This document shows, piece by piece, positions 25,779 to 33,602 of a stretch of DNA of 57,845 bases. Position numbers and translations under genes: made by a program. Origin of the DNA: Octadecabacter sp. GTDB taxonomy: Bacteria > Pseudomonadota > Alphaproteobacteria > Rhodobacterales > Rhodobacteraceae. The number at the start of each line of letters is the position of its first letter. The stretch's first letter is position 1. Below the pieces are notes generated by a model. The model searched no databases and was not told the origin of the DNA. It saw only the letters and a program-made list of their open reading frames with translations. The stretch spans positions 1 to 57,845 of the forward strand of contig JABBAI010000062.1 in the NCBI GenBank assembly GCA_018608045.1, in the 5' to 3' direction.

Positions 25779-26036
25779 GATCGTCTCCTAATATTCACGC
25801 GGTTTATCCGCGGATGTGAGGGCTGCCAGAGCTTTGGTCTTCATCGGGTCGATCACGTCGCCCACCAAAGGTGTTAACTGCCTATGCTTTCTGTTGGGCG
25901 GGTTCGCGGTGAAGACGTCACGGCCATACCAAACAGGTCCAACGAATCCATTCGGATCGTTGACTAGCGCGGTATAGGGGGGGGAGGGCTGTGTGGCAAG
26001 GGGTTTGGACGGGCTGTATCGCGTCAAATCCGGCGG
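25779..26036 (-). promoter_or_regulatory. rplS upstream region with an 18-codon leader ORF
   Basis: The minus strand of this gap carries ATG at 25844 to TAG at 25788 (MKTKALAALTSADKPREY), ending 9 bases before the rplS ATG. Its stop TAG lies against the rplS ribosome site, so it could couple or modulate L19 translation. No ribosome site of its own is obvious, and chance cannot be excluded. The rest of the gap shows no gene. Confidence 0.3.
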
Positions 26037-26453
26037 TCAGCCGTGCTCTGCCGCGACCTTTGCTTCCAGCTTGGAAAATACAGCGAGGACATCTTCCGGT
26101 GTCGCACGATCAAGCGCCCCATCAGCGACCTCATCCGCACTCCAAAGCCATGATTTTGCAGCGTCGTGCAGCATATCCCAATCCCCGAACATGCGGGTTT
26201 CAATCGGCCCCGACACAAGCTGCGTGATGTTGACGTGGCGATCATCGCGCGCGATGCGCTCATAGGTGGCGTCCACCATGTCGGCGGGGCCCTCAAGAAG
26301 CTGTAAGAAAACATCTTGGCGACACACCAGCGCGCCGGTGATTCCATCGCGGTTGTTACAGCGCCGCGCGTCCAAAAGAATGCCACTAAGAAGTGCGCTA
26401 TCGTAGCCAAAGGGCTGGGACGAATAAATGACTTGTTTGAGTTCCATACACAT
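26037..26453 (-). CDS. Stand-alone BLUF blue-light photoreceptor
   Basis: A BLUF domain of 136-138 residues with no effector domain; I cannot decide between the ATG at 26453 and 26447. Counting from 26447, the flavin-site residues are present: Tyr8 (IYSSQ), Asn31 (CNNRDGITG), Gln49 (FLQLLEG) and Trp90 (FGDWDM). BLUF proteins bind FAD, switch hydrogen bonding on blue light and act through a partner protein. The gene sits between trmD and rplS, an unusual place. A short C-terminal helix pair (residues ~110-136) may be the partner surface. Confidence 0.9.
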   Translation of the reverse strand: MCMELKQVIYSSQPFGYDSALLSGILLDARRCNNRDGITGALVCRQDVFLQLLEGPADMVDATYERIARDDRHVNITQLVSGPIETRMFGDWDMLHDAAKSWLWSADEVADGALDRATPEDVLAVFSKLEAKVAAEHG

Positions 26454-26497
26454 ATATACGCCGCGCGCTGGCAGATGTAACGGACAAACGATGCGGC

Positions 26498-27289
26498 TTA
26501 TTCGCCGCTGTGTTTTGCCCATAAATCTGGTCGTCGGTCTTGCGTGATTTTCTCGGACATTTCACGCCGCCACTGCGCGACCTTTTTGTGATCTCCTGAC
26601 GTCAGAACAGGTGGGATGTCGTGTCCTTCCCATGTCGCGGGTCGGGTATATTGCGGGTGTTCCAGAAGCCCGTTTGAATGGCTTTCCTCAATTGCGGAGT
26701 CCGAATTCCCCAACACACCCGGCAACAGGCGCACGCAGGCATCAATCAGGGTCATCGCAGGCAATTCACCCCCCGTCAGCACGTAATCGCCCATCGATAT
26801 TTCGATGATGTCATAGTGGTCCAGCACCCGTTCATCGACCCCTTCAAAACGACCGCACAGCAATGTCACACCGTCCTGTTCGCTCAGGTCTTGGGCGATT
26901 TTCTGGGTAAACGGCACACCGCGCGGGGACAGATAAATCAGCGGCATCCGCCCCTTCGCGCGCCTGCGCGTATCCCCGATGGCATTGGCCACCACATCCG
27001 CGCGCAACACCATGCCCGCGCCACCACCCGACGGGGTATCATCAACATTGCGGTGCTTGCCGACGCCATAGCGGCGCAGGTCCGTCGCGTTCAGCTGCCA
27101 AATCCCGTCCTTGAGCGCCTTTCCCGTCAGGCTTTCGCCCAACAAACCGGGGAAGGCATCTGGAAACAGCGTGATAACTTGCGCAGTCCAAGCATGGGCA
27201 AGCTGTGGCTTACCCGTCATCAATTCTTGGGGCTTGGCGCTGACCTGCACGGACTTGCGGCCCATGGATTTGTTCGGTTTATCGGTCAT
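26498..27289 (-). CDS. trmD: tRNA (guanine-37-N1)-methyltransferase
   Basis: A 263-residue SPOUT methyltransferase. Trefoil-knot motifs include LLCGRFEGVDERVLD, EISMGDYVLTGGELPAM and LPGVLGNSDSAIEES. The first ~32 residues (to LAHAWTAQVITLFPD) extend beyond the usual start, but the ATG at 27289 overlaps the preceding gene's TGA. It methylates G37 of tRNAs reading CNN codons, preventing frameshifts. Confidence 0.96.
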   Translation of the reverse strand: MTDKPNKSMGRKSVQVSAKPQELMTGKPQLAHAWTAQVITLFPDAFPGLLGESLTGKALKDGIWQLNATDLRRYGVGKHRNVDDTPSGGGAGMVLRADVVANAIGDTRRRAKGRMPLIYLSPRGVPFTQKIAQDLSEQDGVTLLCGRFEGVDERVLDHYDIIEISMGDYVLTGGELPAMTLIDACVRLLPGVLGNSDSAIEESHSNGLLEHPQYTRPATWEGHDIPPVLTSGDHKKVAQWRREMSEKITQDRRPDLWAKHSGE

Positions 27290-28079
27290 GTCTGTGCCCT
27301 TTTCAAATGGTCGGCCTTGGCGGTTATTGATGCTGCGTCTGACAGACCTGCGCGGTTCAACGCAAGCAGATCATCGATCAGCGTATCATCGGGGCCTTTG
27401 TTCATCACGTCATGGGGTTTGAGGTGTTTGCGCAAATGCGCTGGCAGCTCAATCAGATCAATCAAGGGTCGCGCGGGGTTTTCATCCGCGTGTGCCAAAT
27501 CCTCTAGATCGATCGTATAGACTGTGCCTGTGACAGCCTTGGCTACGGCTTCGGTCACATCGACCAGATTGGCGGCGCTGGCATAGGTTTGCATATACTC
27601 GGCCTCGTCCATCACCAGCCGTGTGGTGCGCAAATTGTGCGTATAGGTGGATCGCAGCCAATCGCTGTGGTCCCGCGTAATGAACAGAAATACGACATCG
27701 GCCTCATGGCCGAAAACATCGCAAATCACATCTTCAGTGCGCGCCATCAACGCTGGGGTCGCCTCGTATCCCGTGTGCCCATCGCGCCCCAGCATCCGCC
27801 CCGCAAGCTTTTCGTCCGTAATCAGGACACAGCGGTTCTTGGGCTCAATCGTGGTCAACACAGCGCGCAGGTCATCGCCGAACTGATCCAGCAACGCCGC
27901 CGTCTCAACCGTGAATACCGGATCGCCATGCGCGCGGCACCGTTCGCCAAATGCACAGGGAACACCAAGGCGCTACGGGGGTAAATATGTTTGCTGTTGG
28001 CGCGCAGGTAGTGCTGGGCGGACGTTGTGCCAGTCTTGTGAAAACCGGCGTGAACGATCACCCGCCGCCCTGGCATCAC
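27286..28079 (-). pseudogene. Sulfotransferase-like gene split by a frameshift
   Basis: The first part (28079 to about 27950) starts in an ATG overlapping the rimM stop. It encodes VHAGFHKTGTTSAQHYLRAN, the phosphosulfate-binding loop of sulfotransferases. The second part, in another frame, runs to 27286 (FVFLFITRDHSDWLRSTYTHNLR and on). In the second frame the text upstream of its first start, ERCRAHGDPVFTVETAALL, is also protein-like, so one indel lies around 27915-27965. The whole would be ~264 residues. It may be a mutation, a programmed shift or a sequencing error. Gene-order position rimM-X-trmD is unusual. Confidence 0.7.
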
Positions 28080-28603
28080 TCGGTCTCGGTTGGGTCGTCA
28101 AACAATCCGCGCGGGGGATCTAGCACAATACGGCCCGCGGCCAAATCAACTGTCGGCACGATGGTGGCGCTGAACGGCACCAACACGGTGTCTTTTTGCG
28201 CAGGGCTTATGATCTCAAGCAGATCTTCCGCGCCATTGGTTTGCACGGCCTTCACACGGCCCAATTCGTTGCCGCCCGTGTCATACGTCATGCAGCCAAC
28301 CAGATCGGCGTGGTAAAATTCGTCATCGGGCAGGGACGGCAGTTGATCGCGCAAGGCGAACAATTCCGTGCCGTTCAATCCGTCGGCTTCTTCTTTGGTG
28401 GTGATGCCGTCCACGCGCGCGATCAAGCTGCCTTTGGTCTGGCCCTTGATGACGATTGTGGTGATGACCACGCCGTCGCCGCGCGTCAGCGGCGTGTAAT
28501 CCGCAATCGTTTCCGGATCGGCGCAAAAAGATTTTATGCGCACGTCCCCATGGACCCCAAAGGACCCCGATAACGCACCAACGATAATTCTGTCATCTGA
28601 CAT
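28076..28603 (-). CDS. rimM: 16S rRNA processing protein RimM
   Basis: A 175-residue protein. N-terminal RimM domain MSDDRIIVGALSGSFGVHGDVRIKS and a C-terminal PRC-barrel (FYHADLVGCMTYDTGGNELGRV). I start at 28603, preceded by TAGGA at a 7-base distance; upstream residues are not conserved-looking. It aids maturation of the 30S head with S19, and its gene follows rpsP as usual. Confidence 0.95.
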   Translation of the reverse strand: MSDDRIIVGALSGSFGVHGDVRIKSFCADPETIADYTPLTRGDGVVITTIVIKGQTKGSLIARVDGITTKEEADGLNGTELFALRDQLPSLPDDEFYHADLVGCMTYDTGGNELGRVKAVQTNGAEDLLEIISPAQKDTVLVPFSATIVPTVDLAAGRIVLDPPRGLFDDPTETE

Positions 28604-28651
28604 GATAATTCCTAGCGGTGGGGCAGCGCGATGCCGCCCCACCAGACCTGA

Positions 28652-29101
28652 TTACTCAGTTGCTGTTTCTTCAGTCGCTGCTTCTTCAACAGGCGCTTCT
28701 TCTACAACAGGTGCTTCTTCAACTGCTGGTGCTGCTGCGGCTTCAGCGGCGGCCTCTGCTGCGGCTGCGGCTTTGGCGGCTTTTTCTTCGACGCGATCTT
28801 GTGCAGCTTTGCCCGGCGTACCCTTCTTAAGGTTTGCGCGATCTTTCTTTGGCAATACGCCAGCGGCTTCGAGGAAACGGGAAATGCGATCCGTTGGCTG
28901 TGCGCCTTCGCCCAACCAGTACTGAACACGTTCCATGTTCATTACAACACGGTCTTCCGCGTCCTTGGCGAGAAGCGGGTTATATGTGCCCAGCTTTTCA
29001 ACGTAGCGACCATCGCGCGGCATGCGGGAATCCGCAGCAACAATACGGTAAAACGGGCGCTTCTTGGAGCCACCACGGGCGAGGCGAATTTTCATAGCCA
29101 T
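28652..29101 (-). CDS. rpsP: Ribosomal protein bS16 with long Ala/Glu-rich tail
   Basis: A 149-residue S16. The core [36 protein letters not shown] occupies the first ~80 residues. It is followed by a ~65-residue tail of Ala, Glu, Val and Pro ([27 protein letters not shown]). The tail is longer than in E. coli (82 residues total) and is probably disordered. Start 29101 is nearest the AAGGA site. Confidence 0.96.
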   Translation of the reverse strand: MAMKIRLARGGSKKRPFYRIVAADSRMPRDGRYVEKLGTYNPLLAKDAEDRVVMNMERVQYWLGEGAQPTDRISRFLEAAGVLPKKDRANLKKGTPGKAAQDRVEEKAAKAAAAAEAAAEAAAAPAVEEAPVVEEAPVEEAATEETATE

Positions 29102-29105
29102 GAGT

Positions 29106-29414
29106 TTAGTTTCCTTTGGGTTTGTCGATATGTGTTTTGTGATGCTGAATGACTTCAGCGATGATGAAGTTGAGGAACTTCTTGGCAAATTCGGGATCCA
29201 AGTGGGCCCCGTTTGCCAAATCTTCTAGCCGTGCGATCTGTGCGGCTTCGCGCGCGGGATCGGACGGGGGAAGGTCGTGGCTGGCTTTGAGTTTCCCCAC
29301 AGCCTGCGTATGTTTGAACCGTTCACCCAGCGTATAAACGAGGATCGCATCAAGGCGGTCGATGCTGTGACGGTGTTCTTTGAGGATGTCGGCGGCGCGT
29401 TCAATGTCGCTCAT
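29106..29414 (-). CDS. Chorismate mutase (AroQ type)
   Basis: A 102-residue all-helical AroQ domain: [24 protein letters not shown] carries the expected Arg and Lys, followed by [13 protein letters not shown] and a C-terminal helix. It converts chorismate to prephenate for Phe/Tyr synthesis. It overlaps the GNAT gene by 4 bases and lies 4 bases before rpsP, so it is co-transcribed with translation genes. Confidence 0.92.
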   Translation of the reverse strand: MSDIERAADILKEHRHSIDRLDAILVYTLGERFKHTQAVGKLKASHDLPPSDPAREAAQIARLEDLANGAHLDPEFAKKFLNFIIAEVIQHHKTHIDKPKGN

Positions 29415-29977
29415 GTCATCGCTCCCTTGTGGTGGCGCCAGATGTTCACGACGGTCCTGTCGTCTTCGTCGTAAAATTCACCGCCCGGCGCGTTGGCGAT
29501 TTGTGTTTGTTTGGCGTCGAACGTGGCGCCCAGGGCGCGTGCAACGGCGACAGAAGGCGCGTTGCCCTCATCGATATGGGATTGCGCCGTGTTCGTGCCC
29601 AGACGGTCCCACATCATGGGAATGACTTTGCGCATCGCCTCGGTCACGTAGCCTTTGCCTTCATGGATGGCATCATACAGCGTCCAGCCGAATTCTGGTT
29701 CTGCGTGGCGCTGGGGGTGGAACACGCCAAAGCCGCCGATCGCGTGATCGGGCTGCGTTTTAAGCGCCGCGATGAAAAGACCATACCCGCGCAACATCCA
29801 ATAGGCGCTAAGGTGTAGAAAATGGCTTTCGGCCATCTCGCGTGGGATTGGGCCGCCCGTAAACTTCGCACGCTCGGACGTTTTGAACGCGACATAGGCG
29901 TTCGCGTCAGAAAACTGCGGTGCGCGCAGGATCAGGCGTTCGGTCTCAAGCGTGGGGATAGTCACGGTCACGGTCAT
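29411..29977 (-). CDS. GNAT acetyltransferase, RimJ/RimL-like
   Basis: A 188-residue GNAT protein starting TIPTLETERLILRAPQFSDANAYVAF, a typical RimJ/RimL-type start; later FGVFHPQRHAEPEFGWTLYDAIHEGKGYVTEAMRKVI forms the acetyl-CoA-binding region. Its stop overlaps nothing essential, and its start overlaps the ffh stop by 4 bases. The acceptor is unknown. Confidence 0.88.
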   Translation of the reverse strand: MTVTVTIPTLETERLILRAPQFSDANAYVAFKTSERAKFTGGPIPREMAESHFLHLSAYWMLRGYGLFIAALKTQPDHAIGGFGVFHPQRHAEPEFGWTLYDAIHEGKGYVTEAMRKVIPMMWDRLGTNTAQSHIDEGNAPSVAVARALGATFDAKQTQIANAPGGEFYDEDDRTVVNIWRHHKGAMT

Positions 29978-31479
29978 TTCTTTTTACCGAACCCCGACAG
30001 GCCGGGGGGCAGGGCCGCGCCGCCACCAAGGCCGGGCATGCCGCCAAATCCGCCGCTTGGCATCTTCGCGCCAAGTGCCTTGGCCGCTTCTTCCATCGCC
30101 GCAGGGTCGTTCATGTCGGGTGCGCCGCCTTTGCCGAACATGCCTTTCATGGCTTGCTTCAGCATCCCACCTTTGCCCATTTTACCCATCTTCTTCATCA
30201 TGTCCGACATCTGGCGATGCATTTTGATCAGCTGGTTGAGTTCGCGCACTTCAAGGCCCGCACCAATCGCGATGCGTTTCTTGCGTGACGCCTGCAACAG
30301 CTGAGGGTTGACACGTTCTTTCTTAGTCATCGAATTGATCAGCGCGATCTGGCGTTTGAGAACGCTGTCGTCCATGCCGGATTCTTCGATCTGTTTGGCG
30401 GCCTTTTTCATGCCAGGCATCATGCCCATCATGCCTTCCATGCCGCCCATTTTCATCATTTGGTCCAGCTGCATTTTCATGTCGTTCATGTTGAAGCGGC
30501 CCTTTTGGAACCGTTTCATCATGCGTTCGGCCTGATCGGCCTCAATCGTTTCTTGCGCCTTTTCGACCAGCGACACGATATCGCCCATGCCAAGGATACG
30601 GCCCGCGACGCGTTCGGCGTGGAATTCCTCAATCGCATCCATTTTTTCGCCAAGACCGACAAAGCGGATCGGGCGGCCTGTAACGGCGCGCATGGACAAC
30701 GCAGCACCGCCGCGCCCGTCGCCGTCCATCCGTGTCAGGACCACACCGGAAATCCCGATACGTCCGTCAAAGTTTTCAGCGGTCGTCACGGCGTCTTGTC
30801 CGGTCAGACCGTCAACAACCAACAGCGTTTCGCGGGGCCCCGCAACATCGCGCACCGCTTCGACTTGTTGCATCAGTTCTTCGTCAATCGAAAGGCGTCC
30901 AGCAGTGTCGAGCATATAGACGTCATAGCCACCAAGGTTCGCCGTCGTCTTGGCGCGCTTGGCGATCTGCACAGGGTTTTCACCCTTCACGATGGGCAGC
31001 GTATCAACGCCGATTTGCACACCCAAAATCGCCAACTGCTCCATCGCGGCAGGGCGGTTCACGTCAAGCGATGCCATAAGGACTTTTTTGCCCTCACGCT
31101 CCGTCATGCGTTTCGCCAGCTTCGCGGTGGTTGTCGTTTTACCCGAACCTTGCAAACCGACCATCAGGATCGGCGCAGGTGGGTTGTCGATCTTCAGGGC
31201 ACCGTCGCCACCGTCACCCGCAAGAACGTGCACCAATTCGTCGTGCACAATCTTCACAACCTGCTGACCGGGGGTCACAGATTTCGTAACAGACTGACCG
31301 GATGCCTTTTCTTGTACCGCTTTGATAAAATCACGCGCAACGGGCAGGGACACGTCAGCCTCAAGAAGGGCAACACGCACTTCGCGCAGGGCTGTCTTGA
31401 CGTCGTCCTCGGACAACGCACCTTGCTTGGTGAGGCGATCAAAGACGCCGCCTAGGCGATCTGACAGTGACTCGAACAT
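29974..31479 (-). CDS. ffh: Signal recognition particle protein Ffh
   Basis: A 501-residue SRP54. I start at 31479 (MFESLSDRLGGVFDRLTKQG). NG domain: G1 GLQGSGKTTTTAKLA, DTAGRL, G4 TRMDGDGRGGAAL. The M domain at residues ~325-430 is Met-rich (MKMQLDQMMKMGGMEGMMGMM) and holds the RNA-binding segment. A Gly/Met/Ala-rich tail ends GLSGFGKKK. It targets nascent membrane proteins to FtsY and SecYEG. The SRP RNA gene is not in the window. Confidence 0.97.
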   Translation of the reverse strand: MFESLSDRLGGVFDRLTKQGALSEDDVKTALREVRVALLEADVSLPVARDFIKAVQEKASGQSVTKSVTPGQQVVKIVHDELVHVLAGDGGDGALKIDNPPAPILMVGLQGSGKTTTTAKLAKRMTEREGKKVLMASLDVNRPAAMEQLAILGVQIGVDTLPIVKGENPVQIAKRAKTTANLGGYDVYMLDTAGRLSIDEELMQQVEAVRDVAGPRETLLVVDGLTGQDAVTTAENFDGRIGISGVVLTRMDGDGRGGAALSMRAVTGRPIRFVGLGEKMDAIEEFHAERVAGRILGMGDIVSLVEKAQETIEADQAERMMKRFQKGRFNMNDMKMQLDQMMKMGGMEGMMGMMPGMKKAAKQIEESGMDDSVLKRQIALINSMTKKERVNPQLLQASRKKRIAIGAGLEVRELNQLIKMHRQMSDMMKKMGKMGKGGMLKQAMKGMFGKGGAPDMNDPAAMEEAAKALGAKMPSGGFGGMPGLGGGAALPPGLSGFGKKK

Positions 31480-31691
31480 GGTAAGCGTCCTTTGCGTCGT
31501 TACATCATATGCCCCCAATATAGGGAGCGGCTCAAAGCAGTATAACCCCAGTGGGCGCAACGCGCTGACTGGGGGCGATCCTTACTCATGTAAGGACCGG
31601 AGGGACAAAGCTCTCCGGAGTTAGGTTGCGTTTAGGGTTTCGCCGCGCCTGAGTCAACAGATGGGTCAACAGAAGCGTCATCACGCGCGCG
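31480..31691 (-). promoter_or_regulatory. ffh upstream region with three stacked hairpins
   Basis: In the minus-strand direction there are CCGGAG / CTCCGG (31618-31613 with 31602-31597), then TCCTTAC-ATGA-GTAAGGA (31596-31579), then CCCCAGT / ACTGGGG (31574-31568 with 31552-31546). The two first hairpins abut exactly. No U-run follows any of them. This may be a structured leader or a small RNA gene on either strand. It contains no ORF I would call. Confidence 0.45.
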
Positions 31692-32180
31692 TCACGCTTT
31701 CATCCAATCGCTGACCTTGGCAGAAGCGGCCAAAGCATCGCCCGCAGGCACCGTGTGTTTGGCGATGTTGTGGCGCCCTTCGTCCATGCCGTCCCGCACA
31801 TACAAGGCTATCATGCGGTTGGGGTCCTGATCGGCTGGGCCGTTGCGGGAATAGCGCATCACGCGGGTGGATTGGACCTCATCTAGGGGCCACGCGTGTC
31901 TGTGCATCCCTCAGATATCACGGTGGCGCAGCTCTGCCTCGCCCGTCGCGGCATTCAGCACCAACATGGATTTTTCGACGCGAAACAACGCGTAGGGGAT
32001 CGAAATCCCCGCGGTCGCGGCCAGCCATGTGAAAAGCATCAAATTGGGCACAGTAGCGACGCTGACCAAAAGCGCGGCGGCCGCTATGCCAGCCAGTGAA
32101 ATGATTGCTTAGAACAACGGCCCCTTCCAACGGGTAAACCGCAAGACCAATAAATCCGGTGTGTTGGTTGTTAATTTCAC
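31692..32180 (-). pseudogene. Broken membrane protein gene with two in-frame stop codons
   Basis: One continuous frame runs from GTG (32180, overlapping the upstream gene's TGA as GTGA) to 31692, interrupted by TAA at 32111-32109 and TGA at 31913-31911. Text on all sides is protein-like: TNTPDLLVLRFTRWKGPLF-stop, then a two-helix hydrophobic stretch and RVEKSMLVLNAATGEAELRHRDI-stop, then HAWPLDEVQSTRV to SAKVSDWMKA. It resembles the intact neighbour upstream (VLN-x3-G-x2-ELR motif after two helices), so the two are diverged tandem paralogs. Function unknown. Confidence 0.8.
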
Positions 32181-32668
32181 GCGGCCTCGCGCCAATCGTT
32201 CACATCGCGGGCCAGCATGCGGACGCGATGGATATGTTTTTTGTAGGTGTTCAAGTTGTAGCTGCCCAAATCCATTCCCTTGTCGATCCGCACATTCAAA
32301 TAGCCGTACCGCGTCGCTGATGTTGCCGCAGATTTAATGTCCAACCTCTGACTGGCATAAAACAGGTCGATATTTGCCAAATCGAACCATTGGGACTGAT
32401 ACCGGAAAAACATCTTCCGCCGCAGTTCAAGCCGACCTGAGGTTTTGTTTAAGACCATCTGCGTGCGTCGTGGCGACATGATCGTAATTAAACCCAAAAT
32501 CGCAGGAAACACCCCGACCAAAAGCCAAACCCAAAGCGGCGCATCGGTGCCGGGCAGCAGAAACAGAATCGAAAATATCAGCAAAAACAGCGGCGCAAAC
32601 AGCAAAAAGCCGCCCCATTCGCGGCACTCGATAACCAATGTGTCTGGTGATGGTTGGGTGATTTTCAT
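32177..32668 (-). CDS. Two-helix membrane protein of unknown function
   Basis: A 163-residue protein with two hydrophobic helices at about residues 21-38 and 46-63 and a cytoplasmic PH-like second half starting RTQMVLNKTSGRLELRRK. I do not know its role. It is intact, and its stop overlaps the GTG start of the damaged paralog. Its start lies directly at the end of the truncated DoxX gene, with no clear ribosome site. Confidence 0.72.
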   Translation of the reverse strand: MKITQPSPDTLVIECREWGGFLLFAPLFLLIFSILFLLPGTDAPLWVWLLVGVFPAILGLITIMSPRRTQMVLNKTSGRLELRRKMFFRYQSQWFDLANIDLFYASQRLDIKSAATSATRYGYLNVRIDKGMDLGSYNLNTYKKHIHRVRMLARDVNDWREAA

Positions 32669-32963
32669 GGGCTGCAGTCAAACGCGGCCCAAGCAGTAGC
32701 AGATGAAACAAGACCGCGGCAATCATGGTGCAGACCAAAAGCGCCGCGCCGATCCATTGCATGCCGGGGACCCATAACAGAACCGCAGATCCGACTTCGA
32801 TTGCGCCCGTAAGATAGCGGAACCATTGGCCCCACCCGATCGCGCCGAATGTGGCGACCATCATTTCTGCGCCCGCCAGTTTGGCCAATCCTGCCGCGCC
32901 AAAGGCCAGCGTCAAAAGGGCAGTGATGGCCAGCAGGCCGTATTTCTTAAGAGTAGGGGACAT
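32669..32963 (-). pseudogene. DoxX-like membrane protein, C-terminus lost
   Basis: The ATG at 32963 follows AAGGA. Residues 1-92 give three of the four DoxX helices (LLAITALLTLAFGAAGLAKL, FRYLTGAIEVGSAVLLW, IGAALLVCTMIAAVLFHLLL). Beyond about 32687 the text stops looking like DoxX and the frame runs on to 32427 inside the next gene, in a different frame from it. The fourth helix and normal stop seem deleted. DoxX proteins are often linked to quinone or redox stress, matching the azoreductase gene upstream. Confidence 0.65.
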
Positions 32964-32983
32964 GATATTTTCCTTATTTGGTT

Positions 32984-33497
32984 TTATTGGATGATGTCTT
33001 TGGCCGCACGAACGTCGACGTCCGTAATCCCGATAAAGCCAAGAAACAGTTTGAGGTGAGGCGTGAGGAAATCCATCTGCGATCCTAAGGGCACACCGCC
33101 AGATGCGACCGCGACAATGGCATTTTTACCTTTCAAAAGCCCCTCAGGACCGTCGGGCAAATACTGAAACGTCACACGGTGCCGCGCGACCAGATCCATC
33201 CATGCCGGGACTCGCAAAGTTGTAGAACGGTGCGCCGATGATGATCGTGTCTGCCGCTTGGAGTTCAGCAACAAGCACGTCAGACAAGGCAAGGCGCGCT
33301 TTGTCGGCGTCCGACCGCGTTGCGGGATCAGTCAGGCGCGCATCTGCCCACGCGCCATCAATCTGGGGCAGGGGCGCGGCGGCTAGATCGCGGTATGTAA
33401 CGAGGCCCCCGATCTCTGCGACCAACTTGGCAGACGCCGCGCGGCTGGTGCTGGTCGTAAGGTTGGCGGAAGAATCGATATGTAGAATGTGGATCAT
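32984..33497 (-). pseudogene. azoR: FMN-dependent azoreductase gene with frameshift
   Basis: From ATG 33497 (GAGGA upstream) the frame gives the AzoR N-terminus ILHIDSSANLTTSTSRAASA and the FMN segment TIIIGAPFYNFA. It then leaves frame near 33205-33216. The other frame resumes with AWMDLVARHRVTFQYL, GPEGLLKGKNAIVAVASGGV and FLGFIGITDV to the stop at 32984. The usual four or five residues between NFA and AW are missing, so a short out-of-frame deletion is the likely lesion. AzoR reduces azo compounds and quinones with NAD(P)H. Confidence 0.78.
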
Positions 33498-33602
33498 GCT
33501 GAAGTCCTCATGCAAGTGTGATGACAGGCATATGGCCTTTGCGCCCACGAACGCTATATCCAGTATTCAATAGTTGATGTTCAAATTTGCACAGGAAAGA
33601 TC

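Noticed and set aside
25788-26027. 79-codon minus-strand ORF upstream of rplS
   Set aside because: Most of it has no protein-like pattern; only the last 18 codons after the inner ATG are discussed as a possible leader.
31579-31618. SRP (4.5S-type) RNA gene next to ffh
   Set aside because: The conserved GGAAG tetraloop and flanking bulge pattern of SRP RNA are absent.
32427-32668. Continuation of the DoxX frame into the next gene
   Set aside because: Overlaps a coherent gene in another frame, and its text is Arg/Ala-rich without a membrane helix; probably chance read-through of a truncated gene.
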